DNA from: Aldehydirespirator sp028819505 | GTDB lineage: Bacteria; Actinomycetota; Acidimicrobiia; Acidimicrobiales; Aldehydirespiratoraceae | NCBI GenBank assembly: GCA_965207755.1 | Contig: OZ242297.1 | Span: 3,162,001-3,226,000, forward strand | Direction of reading: 5' to 3' | Length of the DNA stretch: 64,000 nt | Part shown: piece by piece, positions 33,546 through 42,432 of the stretch | Numbering within the stretch: the stretch's first letter is position 1 | Layout of the letters: the number at the start of each line of letters is the position of its first letter | The notes under the pieces: generated by a model | Told to the model about the DNA's origin: nothing | The model's input: only the letters and a program-made list of their open reading frames with translations | The model's database searches: none | Translations under genes and position numbers: made by a program

Positions 33546-36176
33546 TCAACTGCGATTGCGGGTGGGTCTGCGGCGGGCGGGGCGCTTCTTGGCGGGGCCC
33601 TTGGCCCGCCGATCGGCCAGCAACTCGCAGGCCCGCTCCAGGGTGAGCCCCTCGACGGTGTCGCCGGACCGCAGCGAGGCGTTGGTCTCGCCGTCGGTGA
33701 CGTAGTGGCCGTAACGGCCGTCCTTCACCACGACGGCCCGGCCGGTGTCGGGATCCTCTCCCAGTTCCCGCAACGGCGCCGCCGGGGCGGCCCGGCCCCG
33801 GCCCCGGGCCTTCGGCTGGGCCAGCAGCTGGAGGCACTCCTCGAGGGTCGCCGTGAACAGCTTGTCCTCGCTGGGCAGGCTGCGACTGTCGGCGCCCTTG
33901 CGCACGAACGGCCCGTAGCGGCCGTTTTGGACGGTGATCTCCACCCCGTCGGCGGGGTCGGCGCCGACGGTGCGGGGCAGCGACAGCAGCCGCAGCGCGT
34001 CCTCCAGCGTGACCGTCTCGGGGTCCATGGTCTTGAACAGCGACGCGAACTTCGGCTTGTCGGGGACCTCCTCGGCCAGCCCGAGCTGCACGTAGGGCCC
34101 GTAGCGGCCCGTCCTGGCGACCACGGTGAGACCGGTGTCGGGGTCGGTGCCGAGGACCCGCTCGTCGCGGCCGGCGGCCAGCAGTTCCAGCGCCCGCTCG
34201 ACGGTGAGCTCGTCGGGGGCGGTGCCGTCGGGCACCGAGGCGGAATCGTCGCCCCTCTGCACGGTCGGGCCGTAGCGCCCGACGCGAACCTCCAGCTCGA
34301 CGCCGTCGGCATCGGCGCCCAGCGGGATCGAGTTCACCAGCCGGGCGTCGATGTCGCTCAGGCGGCTGGAGACCTTCTCCTTGAGGCCGGGATCGTGGTC
34401 CCCGCCGAAGTAGAACCGGCGAAGCCACGGAACATGCTCCTCCGCGCCGGCTGCGATCCGGTCGAGGTCGTCCTCCATCTCGGCGGTGAAGGCGTAGTCG
34501 ACCAGCTTCGGGAAGTGGCGCTCCAGCAGATTGACCACTGAGAAGGCGGTGAACGACGGCACCAGCGCCGAGCCCTTCTTCCACACGTAGCCGCGGTCGA
34601 TGATGGTGCCCATGATCGACGAGTAGGTCGAGGGCCGGCCCACGCCGAGCTGCTCCAGGCGCCGCACCAGCGAAGCCTCGGTGTAGCGCGCCGGTGGCTG
34701 GGTGCTGTGCCCGGACGCCTCCAGGCCGCGGCAGTCGGCGCCGTCGCCCTCGCGCAGCGGCGGCAGGCGGAGCTCGGCGTCGGTGTCGCTCGCGTCCGGG
34801 GCGTCGGTCCCCTCGGTGTACACCTCGCGGAAGCCCATATGGGTTATCACCGTGCCGCTGGCCGCGAACTCGGCGTCGCGGCCCGAGGCGCTGCCGGCGC
34901 CGACGCGCAGCTGGACCGTCTCGCCGGTGCAGTCGGTCATCTGGCTGGCCAGCGTCCGCTTCCACACCAGCTCGTAGAGCCGGGCCTCGGGCCGGGGCAG
35001 CTGACCGGCCACCGTCGACGGGTCGGCGAAGACGTCGCCCGCGGGCCGGATGGCCTCGTGCGCCTCCTGGGCGTTCTTCACCTTGCCGGCGTAGACCCTC
35101 GGCTCGGGCGGCAGCACGCTGGAGCCGTAGCGATCGGCTATCTCGGAACGGGCCGCCGCCACCGCGCCCGACGACAGCGACGTGCTGTCGGTGCGCATGT
35201 AGGTGATGTAGCCCTTCTCGTACAGCGACTGGGCGGTGCGCATCGCCGCCGCCGAGGTCATGTGCAGCTTCCGGGCCGCCTCCTGCTGCAAGGTCGACGT
35301 GATGAAGGGCGCGGCGGGGCGCCGCCGGTAGGGCTTGGAGGTGCGGGCCCGGACCGCGAAGGCCGCGTCCTCAAGATCCGAGGCCAGCGAAGTGGCCGCC
35401 GCCTCGTCGAGCACGGTGACGTCGCCCCGGGCCGGCCGGCCGTCGGCGCCGAAGTCGCGGGCCGCGGCGACACGGGCGCCGTCGAGCTGCACGAGATCGG
35501 CGGTGAACCCGGTCCCGTCGCCGCCGCCCGCGGCGTCCGCCGGGGCGAACGTGCCGGTCAACCCCCAGAAGCCGGCGCTCACGAAGTCCATCCGCTCGCG
35601 CTCGCGCTCCACCACGATGCGCACCGCCACGCTCTGCACCCGCCCGGCCGACAGCTGCGGCATGACCTTCTTCCACAGCACCGGCGACACCTCGTAGCCG
35701 TAGAGCCGGTCGAGCAGCCGGCGGGCCTCCTGGGCGTCCACCAGGCGGCGGTCCAACTCCCGCGGCGCGGCCACCGCGGCGGAGATCGCGGCCCGGGTGA
35801 TCTCGTGGAAGACCATGCGCTTCACCGGCACCCGCGGGTTCAGGACCTCCATCAGGTGCCAGGCGATGGCCTCGCCCTCCCGGTCCTCGTCGGTGGCCAG
35901 ATAGAGCTCGTCGGCGCCGGCCAGGAGGTCCTTGAGCTTGCGGACCTGCTGGCGCTTGTCGCTGTTGACCACGTACAGCGGCTTGAAGCCGTTGTCGACG
36001 TCGATGCCGAGGCGGGCCCACGGCTCCGACTTGTAGGCCTTGGGAACCTCGGCCGCCCGGCTGGGCAGGTCGCGGACGTGGCCGATGGACGACTCCACGA
36101 CGTAGCCGCGGCCCAGGTAGCCGGAGATGGTCTTCGCCTTGGCGGGCGACTCGACGATTACTAGGGCGTTGGCCAT
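33546..36176 (-). CDS. topA: DNA topoisomerase I (type IA)
   Basis: This 876-aa enzyme relaxes negative supercoils. The TOPRIM part is 'ALVIVESPAKAKTI' and 'LATDEDREGEAIAWH'. The active-site Tyr is in 'GYITYMRTDSTSLS', and 'FSVVNLLERHFPKLVDYAFTAEMEDDLDRIA' follows. The C-terminal 270 residues are repeats of the actinobacterial type with 'GRYGP.V' or similar at least four times ('RVGRYGPTVQ', 'RTGRYGPYVQ', 'QNGRYGPFVRKG', 'KDGRYGHYVTDG'), ending in a Lys/Arg-rich tail. ATG 36176 is chosen over 36182 because the protein normally begins 'MANALVIVE'. Confidence 0.97.
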   Translation of the reverse strand: MANALVIVESPAKAKTISGYLGRGYVVESSIGHVRDLPSRAAEVPKAYKSEPWARLGIDVDNGFKPLYVVNSDKRQQVRKLKDLLAGADELYLATDEDREGEAIAWHLMEVLNPRVPVKRMVFHEITRAAISAAVAAPRELDRRLVDAQEARRLLDRLYGYEVSPVLWKKVMPQLSAGRVQSVAVRIVVERERERMDFVSAGFWGLTGTFAPADAAGGGDGTGFTADLVQLDGARVAAARDFGADGRPARGDVTVLDEAAATSLASDLEDAAFAVRARTSKPYRRRPAAPFITSTLQQEAARKLHMTSAAAMRTAQSLYEKGYITYMRTDSTSLSSGAVAAARSEIADRYGSSVLPPEPRVYAGKVKNAQEAHEAIRPAGDVFADPSTVAGQLPRPEARLYELVWKRTLASQMTDCTGETVQLRVGAGSASGRDAEFAASGTVITHMGFREVYTEGTDAPDASDTDAELRLPPLREGDGADCRGLEASGHSTQPPARYTEASLVRRLEQLGVGRPSTYSSIMGTIIDRGYVWKKGSALVPSFTAFSVVNLLERHFPKLVDYAFTAEMEDDLDRIAAGAEEHVPWLRRFYFGGDHDPGLKEKVSSRLSDIDARLVNSIPLGADADGVELEVRVGRYGPTVQRGDDSASVPDGTAPDELTVERALELLAAGRDERVLGTDPDTGLTVVARTGRYGPYVQLGLAEEVPDKPKFASLFKTMDPETVTLEDALRLLSLPRTVGADPADGVEITVQNGRYGPFVRKGADSRSLPSEDKLFTATLEECLQLLAQPKARGRGRAAPAAPLRELGEDPDTGRAVVVKDGRYGHYVTDGETNASLRSGDTVEGLTLERACELLADRRAKGPAKKRPARRRPTRNRS

Positions 36177-36182
36177 GGACAT

Positions 36183-36541
36183 CGAACCGATCCGACGGGC
36201 GGGCGCCAGTCAACTGTTGGGGACTCGGACAGGATCTCGGACAGGATAAGCAGCGGCTCGCAGGGTTTGGGGAAACCGGTCGAGGACCGCGGAGGATAGC
36301 GCCGCAGACGAGGGCCGCGATGGCCGATGCGGCCAGGACGCCGACCGTCTGCTGGCGACGGGGGAACGTCATGAGTGTCGCCCGTGCCGACGCCGCCGGG
36401 CGGGCCGGCACGCACTGTACTGGGACCTCGCTATTGTGAGCCGTTCGAGCATGCGGGGTCGGCGGCGCAATCGCTCGGCCTCTGGTGGGTGCCAGCCGTG
36501 AGAATTTACACGCTAGAGCAAGCGCGGGATGGGGCAGACCG
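36183..36541. other. Divergent intergenic region topA / mnhA
   Basis: About 360 bases without a supported gene. It has a short tandem repeat (tcggacaggatc at 36226-36248) close to the topA start. A weak minus-strand frame near 36230-36370 begins 'MTFPRRQQTVGVLAASAIAALV', which could be a small membrane peptide, but evidence is insufficient. Promoters for both genes must lie here. Confidence 0.4.
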
Positions 36542-38800
36542 GTGATCTTCAGCCTGCTCGTGCTGCACGTCGCGGTGTGCGCGGTGTTGGCCCGCGCCGG
36601 CCGCCGGCTGGGCCGCGGCAGCCTGCTGGTGGGCGCCGTCCCGCCGGCGTGCAGTGCGCTCTGGGGCGCGGCCCGGCTCGGGGACAGCCAGCCCGCAACG
36701 GCCGACCTGACCTGGGTGGGGGGGCTCGATCTGGCGATGACGTTCCGCGTCGATGCCTTCGCGGCAGTCATGACCCTGATCGTGTCGGGAATCGGCGTTC
36801 TCGTCCTCGTCTACGCCTTCGGGTACTTCGGGCCGGGCACGGCCCACACCGGCAGGTTCGCCACGACCCTGCTGGCCTTCTCGACGGCGATGCTGGGCCT
36901 CGTCTGGGCGGACTCGGTCTGGACGCTGTTCGTGTTCTGGGAGCTGACGTCGGTGACCTCGTTCCTCCTCGTCGGGCACAAGAGCACCGACGCCGCAGTC
37001 CTGGTGGCGGCCCGGCGCGCCCTGATGGTGACCGCAGGCGGCGGTCTCGTCCTGCTGGCCGGCCTGCTGCTGGTGACCGGCGCCGCCGGCACGACGCTGA
37101 TCAGCGAACTGGCGCCCGTCGACGGCGCCGGGGCCGGGGCCACTGCCGGCGCCGTGCTCGTGATGATCGCGGCGGCCACCAAGTCGGCCCAGGTCCCGTT
37201 CCATGCGTGGCTGCCGGGCGCGATGGTCGCTCCCACCCCGGTCAGCGCATACCTGCACGCGGCCACGATGGTGAAGGCGGGCGTGGTGCTCGTCGCGGTG
37301 GCGGGCCCCGCCCTCTCGGGGATCGTTGCGTGGAGGGGATGCGGCATCGCCTTCGGGGTGGCCTCCGTCGTGTGGGGCGCGCTGGGCGCCCTTCGCCATC
37401 GCGACGCCAAGCTGATACTGGCGTGGGGCACCGTCTCGCAGTTGGGCATGCTGATCACGCTCTTCAGCGTCGGCACACCGGCGGCCGTGCTGGCCGCGGT
37501 GGCGCTGCTGGTCGCGCACGCCCTGTTCAAGGGCGCGCTGTTCCTGATCGTCGGGGAGATCGACGTGCGGGCCGGAACCCGCCACATCGACGAGTTGGGC
37601 GGGCTGGCCCGATCCATGCCGGTGGCCTTCGCCGCGGCCGTGCTGGCGGGGCTGTCGATGGCCGGCGCCCCGCCCCTGTTCGGGTTCGTCGCCAAGGAGA
37701 CGGCCATCGGCGCCGCTCTCGGGCTGGAAGGGCCCGAGGCTTGGATCGTCGGCTTCGGGGTGATCGGCGGCTCGGTGCTGACCGTGGCCTACACAGTCCG
37801 GTTCCTGGTGGCGGTGTTCGGGCCGGGCCCGGAGACCCCGCTGTCGGCGCGCCGTCCCGCGCTGAGCGCGCCGCCCGCGGTGCTCGCGGCGGCCGGGGTC
37901 GCGGCCTTCGCCGTCCTCGGCCCCCTCGACAGCGTGCTGGCGCCGGCCGCGGTCCGGCTGAGCGGCGGCGCAGCGGTCGGGCACCTGCACCGCTGGCCCG
38001 GCCTGGAGCCGGCCCTGGCGGTCTCAGCAGCCGTCCTGGTGGTCGGCGCGATCGTGGGACTGGCCATGGGCGGGCGGCCCGGGCAGGCCCCTGCGGACCG
38101 CGCGGCCCGCTGGACGGACGCCTCCATCGACGGGGCCGTGGCCGTCGGGCGGGCGACCGTCGCCCGGGTCCAGCACGGCTCGCTTCCCGTGTACCTGGTG
38201 ACCATGGCCGCGGTCGCGACCCTGGCCGCCACCCCGTTCCTGACCGGCATCAGCCTCGATCACATCGTCGCGTGGGACAGGCCCCTGCAGGGGGTGCTGG
38301 CCGTTACCGTTGTCGGTGCGGCTGTGGCGCTGTGCTGGGTCGGCACCCGCCTCGGCGCCGGCCTGGCGCTCGGAGCGACCGGCATCGCGGTCGCGTCCGT
38401 CTTCGTGGTCCACGGCGCCGCCGACCTGGCCCTGACCCAGCTGCTGGTCGAGGCGGCCATCGTGGTCGGCTTCGTGCTCGCCTTCGGCCACCTCTCCCGG
38501 AGCTTCCCGATGACGGGCCTGCGGTGGCGGGCAGTGCGGATGGCCGTCGCCGGTCTCGGGGGAGCCGCGGTGGTGGTCGGGCTCGGCGCCGCATCCGGCA
38601 ACCCCGTCGCGGCGCCCCCGCTGGCCGAGTTGGCGGCCGCCTCGGTCGACGAGGGCGGCGGCAGCAACGTCGTCAACGTCATCCTCACCGACATACGGGG
38701 ACTCGACACCCTGGGCGAGGTCCTCGTCCTTGCCACCGTGGCCCTGGGCGTCCAGGCCCTCGCCCGCCCCTCCGCCAGTCGGGGGAGCCCGACGCCATGA
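36542..38800 (+). CDS. mnhA: Na+/H+ antiporter subunit A (MrpA/MnhA)
   Basis: This 752-aa largest Mrp subunit resembles NuoL. It starts at GTG 36542 behind 'gggatgggg'. The proton-pathway core includes 'WELTSVTSFLLVGHK' (the conserved Glu of helix V), 'KSAQVPFHAWLPGAMVAPTPVSAYLHAATMVKAG' (Lys, His and Pro of helices VII-VIII) and 'LVAHALFKGALFL' (Lys). The C-terminal DUF4040 part has 'LTQLLVEAAIVVGFV', and the MrpA tail has 'SNVVNVILTDIRGLDTLGEVLVL'. It is shorter than Bacillus MrpA but complete in domains. It is the first gene of the seven-gene operon that exchanges cytoplasmic Na+ (or other cations) for H+. Confidence 0.95.
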   Translation: MIFSLLVLHVAVCAVLARAGRRLGRGSLLVGAVPPACSALWGAARLGDSQPATADLTWVGGLDLAMTFRVDAFAAVMTLIVSGIGVLVLVYAFGYFGPGTAHTGRFATTLLAFSTAMLGLVWADSVWTLFVFWELTSVTSFLLVGHKSTDAAVLVAARRALMVTAGGGLVLLAGLLLVTGAAGTTLISELAPVDGAGAGATAGAVLVMIAAATKSAQVPFHAWLPGAMVAPTPVSAYLHAATMVKAGVVLVAVAGPALSGIVAWRGCGIAFGVASVVWGALGALRHRDAKLILAWGTVSQLGMLITLFSVGTPAAVLAAVALLVAHALFKGALFLIVGEIDVRAGTRHIDELGGLARSMPVAFAAAVLAGLSMAGAPPLFGFVAKETAIGAALGLEGPEAWIVGFGVIGGSVLTVAYTVRFLVAVFGPGPETPLSARRPALSAPPAVLAAAGVAAFAVLGPLDSVLAPAAVRLSGGAAVGHLHRWPGLEPALAVSAAVLVVGAIVGLAMGGRPGQAPADRAARWTDASIDGAVAVGRATVARVQHGSLPVYLVTMAAVATLAATPFLTGISLDHIVAWDRPLQGVLAVTVVGAAVALCWVGTRLGAGLALGATGIAVASVFVVHGAADLALTQLLVEAAIVVGFVLAFGHLSRSFPMTGLRWRAVRMAVAGLGGAAVVVGLGAASGNPVAAPPLAELAAASVDEGGGSNVVNVILTDIRGLDTLGEVLVLATVALGVQALARPSASRGSPTP

Positions 38801-38816
38801 CCGACGGGCCGCTCCC

Positions 38817-39248
38817 ATGATCCGGCTCGGCATCCGGGCGGCCAGCCCGTTCGCGGCCGTCGTCGGCTGCTACCTGCTGTTCGCGGGCCACAACAACCCC
38901 GGCGGCGGGTTCGCCGCCGGGCTGGTGTTCGGGGCCATTCTCGCGCTCCGGACCGTCGCCGGGTTCCACCAGCCCACCTACGGCGTCGCCCTGGTGGCCG
39001 CAGGCGTCCTCGTGGTGGCCGGCGTCGCGGTGATGCCGCTGCTGTGGGGTGGTCCGCTGTTCGACCAGCAGGTGCTGTCGGTGGAGGCGCCCCTGCTCGG
39101 CAAGGTCAAGGCCGGGTCCGCCCTGCCGTTCGACATCGGTGTGGCGGCCATCGTGGTCGGAACGGTCATCGCGGCGCTCGACGGGCTGGGCGCGTCCGAG
39201 TTCGCCGCCGGCCCGCCGGCCCGCTCCGACGGCGGGGAACGAGAATGA
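38817..39248 (+). CDS. mnhB: Na+/H+ antiporter subunit B (MrpB/MnhB)
   Basis: This 143-aa protein has four membrane helices with the family motif 'YLLFAGHNNPGGGFAAGLVFGAILAL' (GHN.PGGGF). The end 'TLPFDIGVAAIVVGT'-like strand reads 'SALPFDIGVAAIVVGTVIAALDGL'. ATG 38817 is chosen; an ATG at the mnhA stop (38797) opens only an eight-codon frame. Its stop overlaps the mnhC start (ATGA). Confidence 0.93.
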   Translation: MIRLGIRAASPFAAVVGCYLLFAGHNNPGGGFAAGLVFGAILALRTVAGFHQPTYGVALVAAGVLVVAGVAVMPLLWGGPLFDQQVLSVEAPLLGKVKAGSALPFDIGVAAIVVGTVIAALDGLGASEFAAGPPARSDGGERE

Positions 39249-39631
39249 ACGCCGCGCTCCTGCTGGCTGTGGGCGGCCTGACCGCCGTCGGGCTGTACCT
39301 GCTGACCGGGCGGTCGCTGAGCCGGATCATCCTCGGCTACTCCCTGCTGGGGCACGCCACGGTGGTCGCTCTGATCACCGCGGGCGGTCCGGCCGGCTGG
39401 CCGCCCATCGCCGGCCAGGCGGCGCCGGAGGACATGTCCAACCCGCTGCCACAGGCCCTGACCCTCACCGCCATCGTGATCTCGTTCGGGTTGACCCTGT
39501 TCCTGCTGGCGCTGGCCAGGCGCCAGCGGACCCTCTCGGGCGACGACCTGGTCGAGGACGACCTGGAGGACCGCCGGATCGCGGCGGCCGAGAACGCCCC
39601 GACCGGACCCGAGGACCCGGTGGCGACATGA
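39245..39631 (+). CDS. mnhC: Na+/H+ antiporter subunit C (MrpC/MnhC, NuoK-like)
   Basis: This 128-aa protein has three helices: 'ALLLAVGGLTAVGLYLLTGRSLSRIILGYSLLGHATVVALITAG', then 'PLPQALTLTAIVISFGLTLFLLALA', in which 'D.LPQALTLTAIVI' is the subunit C signature. The tail is acidic. It overlaps mnhB and mnhD by four bases each, which gives coupled translation. Confidence 0.94.
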   Translation: MNAALLLAVGGLTAVGLYLLTGRSLSRIILGYSLLGHATVVALITAGGPAGWPPIAGQAAPEDMSNPLPQALTLTAIVISFGLTLFLLALARRQRTLSGDDLVEDDLEDRRIAAAENAPTGPEDPVAT

Positions 39632-41109
39632 CAGTGTTGATCTCCGTCGCGATCGTCGCGCCGCTGCTGGCCGCGGCCTGCAGCCTCGCTGTGCGCTCCC
39701 ACCCCCCCGGACGCGACATCGCGGTCCTCGCCGGGCTGGGCTCGGCCGCGCTCGCGTCGCACATCATGCTGGTGACCGTCGCCCGCGACGGCACCCACAC
39801 CGTCGCGGTCGGCGGCTGGGCGCCGGAACTCGGCATCGTCCTTGTGGCCGACCTGTTCGCCGCCCTCATCCTTCCGGTGGCGCTGACGATCATCTTCGTG
39901 GTGGAGGTCTTCGCCATCGGCCAGCGCCGGACGGTCTGGGCGGCGAACCCGCAACTGAGCGGGCCGCTGCTGTGCGTGCTCACCTCCGGGGTCTCCCTGG
40001 CCTTCCTCACCGGCGACCTGTTCACCCTCTTCGTCGCCTTCGAGTTGATCCTGGTCTCGAGCTACGTGCTGCTCACCCACCAGGGCAACCGGAGCCAGGT
40101 CAGGGCGGGCATGACCTACGTGGTGATGAACCTGCTGGCCTCGACGCTGTTCCTGTTCGGCGTGGCCTTCGTCTACACCGCAACCGGCACGGTGAACATG
40201 GCGCTGCTGGCCGAGCGGATACCGCAGCTTGAGACCGGGGTCCGGCTCGGCATCGGAGCCTGGTTCCTGGTGGTCTTCGGGACCAAGGCCGCGATCTTCC
40301 CGCTGTTCAGCTGGCTGCCGGACTCCTATCCCACCGCGCCCACCACCATCACCGCAGTGTTCGCCGGCCTGCTGACCAAGGTCGGGATCTACTCGATGAT
40401 CCGGTTCCACAACCTGATGGGAATGGAGGATCTGGGGCCGATCATGCTGCTGGTGGCCGCCCTCACCATGGTGCTCGGCGTCCTCGGCGCCCTTGCCCAG
40501 TCCGACGTCAAGCGCATCCTGTCGTTCCACGTCATCAGCCAGATCGGCTACATGTTCATGGGCCTCAGCCTCTTCACCGTCGCGGGCACGGCCGCAGCCA
40601 TCCTGTTCCTGATCCACCACATGCCCGTCAAGGCCGTCCTGTTCCTGGTGGGCGGCCTGATCGAGAACCACGAGGGCTCGAGCTCGCTGGACCGGTCCGG
40701 CGGCCTCGCCGGGCGCGAGCCGCTGGTCGCCGTGATGTTCGCGATCCCGGCCCTGAGCCTGGCCGGGATCCCCCCCTTCTCCGGCTTCGTCGCCAAGCTG
40801 GCGGTCATCTCGGCCGCCGTCGACCAGGGAGGAACCGTGGTGGTGGTGGCCGCGCTGCTGGCCGGAGGCCTGACGCTGCTGTCGATGACCAAGATCTGGA
40901 ACGAGGTCTTCTGGGGCGGGCGGACCGACGGGCCCCGCCCCAGACCGGCCCCGCGCCGAGGCAGGCGCATCATGCACACCGCCACCGCGCTGGCGGTGGC
41001 CGGCACCCTGATGGTGTCGCTGTTCGCCGGAACGCTTCTCGACCTATCGACCGAGGCGGCCGAGGACCTGCGCAGACCCGCCAGCTACATCGCGGCGGTC
41101 CGGCCGTGA
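39628..41109 (+). CDS. mnhD: Na+/H+ antiporter subunit D (MrpD/MnhD, NuoM/N-like)
   Basis: This 493-aa protein has about 14 helices. Core proton-channel features are 'LFTLFVAFELILVSSYVLL' (Glu), 'VFGTKAAIFPLFSWLPDSYPTAPTTITAVFAGLLTKVGIYSMIRF' (Lys, Pro, Lys) and 'LIHHMPVKAVLFLVGGLIE' (His-Lys). The late 'LAGIPPFSGFVAKLAVI' is the usual C-terminal motif. All key residues are present. It is coupled to mnhC by ATGA and to mnhE by GTGA. Confidence 0.95.
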   Translation: MTVLISVAIVAPLLAAACSLAVRSHPPGRDIAVLAGLGSAALASHIMLVTVARDGTHTVAVGGWAPELGIVLVADLFAALILPVALTIIFVVEVFAIGQRRTVWAANPQLSGPLLCVLTSGVSLAFLTGDLFTLFVAFELILVSSYVLLTHQGNRSQVRAGMTYVVMNLLASTLFLFGVAFVYTATGTVNMALLAERIPQLETGVRLGIGAWFLVVFGTKAAIFPLFSWLPDSYPTAPTTITAVFAGLLTKVGIYSMIRFHNLMGMEDLGPIMLLVAALTMVLGVLGALAQSDVKRILSFHVISQIGYMFMGLSLFTVAGTAAAILFLIHHMPVKAVLFLVGGLIENHEGSSSLDRSGGLAGREPLVAVMFAIPALSLAGIPPFSGFVAKLAVISAAVDQGGTVVVVAALLAGGLTLLSMTKIWNEVFWGGRTDGPRPRPAPRRGRRIMHTATALAVAGTLMVSLFAGTLLDLSTEAAEDLRRPASYIAAVRP

Positions 41110-41621
41110 GCGGCCGGCGGTATCCGGGAACGCCGCGGCGGGCGGTGACCGCCGCCGGCCTCGTCATGGTCTGGTGCGGCCTCTGGGGGTCTGTGTCGAT
41201 CGCCAACCTGGCCTCCGGCCTGGCGCTCTCCGTCGTCGTGCTGGCCGCCGACCGGGGGCCCACGGCCCGCCACGTGATCCGTTTCCGGCCCCTGCCCAGG
41301 TTCGCATGGCTGGTCCTCCTCGACCTCGCCCGCTCGACGGTCAGCGTGGCCATCGAGATCGTCACGCCCAACGACGGCACGGAGGAGGTGATCATCGCGG
41401 TCGACCTGCCGGCCACCGGCAGCGAGCACGTGCTGCTCCTGTCGGCGTCGATCACCCTCAGCCCCGGCACGGCAGTCGTCGACGTCGACCGCTCCTCGGG
41501 CCGCTACTACATCCACCTGCTCCACGGCCGCCTGAGCGACTCGACGGCGGCCCACGCCCGCAAACTGGCCGACCTCGCCTGCGAAGCCCTGCCGACCTCC
41601 AGTCCGATGGGCGTCCGATGA
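41106..41621 (+). CDS. mnhE: Na+/H+ antiporter subunit E (MrpE/MnhE)
   Basis: This 171-aa membrane-anchored subunit starts at GTG 41106, overlapping the mnhD stop. Two N-terminal helices ('AVTAAGLVMVWCGLWGSVSIANLASGLALSVVVLAA') precede a soluble domain with 'SASITLSPGTAVVDVD' and 'YYIHLL', the family motif 'L..SITLTPGT'. The stop lies in an ATGA (41618-41621) inside the left copy of a 10-bp duplication that flanks a palindromic element. Originally the stop probably overlapped the mnhF start. Confidence 0.93.
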   Translation: MSGRRYPGTPRRAVTAAGLVMVWCGLWGSVSIANLASGLALSVVVLAADRGPTARHVIRFRPLPRFAWLVLLDLARSTVSVAIEIVTPNDGTEEVIIAVDLPATGSEHVLLLSASITLSPGTAVVDVDRSSGRYYIHLLHGRLSDSTAAHARKLADLACEALPTSSPMGVR

Positions 41622-41764
41622 TCGCACCGGAGGCCGAGCGGACAGGTGCGCCGCTCCGGCCCATGCGGACGGCGCCGCGGCCGGAGCGGCCCGTGAGCGC
41701 ATCGAACGAGAGCGGGCGAGACACCACCGCGCCGCGACCGTCCGCCCAGGCATCCGTCCGATGA
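41612..41764 (+). repeat. Dispersed palindromic element, copy C, between mnhE and mnhF, flanked by 10-bp direct repeats
   Basis: cgtccgatga occurs at 41612-41621 (containing the mnhE stop) and 41755-41764 (containing the mnhF start). Between them is a copy of the palindromic element: 'ggaggccgagcgg', the core 'gagcggcccgtgagcgcatc' and 'gagcggg'. A short end stem GCGGAC (41638-41643) pairs with GTCCGC (41740-41745). All other neighbours in this operon overlap by four bases except mnhA-mnhB, so this is the one place where coupling has been broken. Confidence 0.8.
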
Positions 41765-42036
41765 CCGCCTTGGCCGCCGCCGGCTTCGCGGCTGCCGGGC
41801 TCTGCGCCCTCTACCGGGTGGTGCGCGGCCCGAGCCTCGCCGATCGGGTGATCGGCGTGGAGGTGGCCCTCGTCTCGCTCGCCGGCGGCATCGTCATCGA
41901 CGCTGTCGACCGCGACAGCCACACCCTCCTCGCCATCATCACCGTGATCGCCCTGGTGGGGCTGGCGGGCACGCTCGCGGCCAGCCGCTTCCTGGAGCGC
42001 GACGCCGGCGGCGCGGGCGGCAGGAGCGCGCCATGA
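41761..42036 (+). CDS. mnhF: Na+/H+ antiporter subunit F (MrpF/MnhF)
   Basis: This 91-aa protein has three helices; 'LYRVVRGPSLADRVIGVEVA' is the family motif (R...GP...DR..A) and 'IITVIALVGLAGTLAASRFL' the last helix. The start lies in the right copy of the 10-bp duplication, 140 bases after the mnhE stop. Translation must now begin without coupling to mnhE. The stop overlaps the mnhG start (ATGA). Confidence 0.93.
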   Translation: MTALAAAGFAAAGLCALYRVVRGPSLADRVIGVEVALVSLAGGIVIDAVDRDSHTLLAIITVIALVGLAGTLAASRFLERDAGGAGGRSAP

Positions 42037-42380
42037 GGGTTGCGGCCGAGGTGGTGATGGTCGCCGGTGCGGTCATCGCAGCCCTGGCCGGCGTCGGGCT
42101 GCTCCGGTTCTCGACGCCGTTCGCCCGGATCCAGGCCGCCGGCATAGCCAGCCCGGTGGCCCTGCTGCTGATGTCGGCAGGGGCCGCTCCCCTCCTCGGT
42201 TGGCGCGGATCCGCCTATCTGGCCGTCGCGGCGGGCGCGATGATCGTCACGCTCCCCATCGTCGCGCACCTGCTGCTGAGGGCTGTCCACCGGAGCGACC
42301 GCATCGACCATCTGGCCGTGGACGACCTCGCCGCAGACGAGCACCGAGCCGGGAGGACCGGCGCCGACCCGCCGCCTTAG
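42033..42380 (+). CDS. mnhG: Na+/H+ antiporter subunit G (MrpG/MnhG)
   Basis: This 115-aa last subunit has three helices with the motif 'GAVIAALAGVGLLRFSTPFARIQAAGIASPVALLLMSAG' (G..GL.R..D...R.HA). The expected 'HA' reads 'QA', a small change. The tail is hydrophilic. It ends the operon; the following genes are on the other strand. Confidence 0.92.
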   Translation: MRVAAEVVMVAGAVIAALAGVGLLRFSTPFARIQAAGIASPVALLLMSAGAAPLLGWRGSAYLAVAAGAMIVTLPIVAHLLLRAVHRSDRIDHLAVDDLAADEHRAGRTGADPPP

Positions 42381-42432
42381 GGGGGCCGGTGACCGCCGAT
42401 GCCGGGGCGACGCGGCTCTGGTCCCGCGCCGC

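Noticed and set aside
36161..36415. Small gene upstream of topA
   Set aside because: Weak hydrophobic stretch only; no ribosome site and not supported by neighbours.
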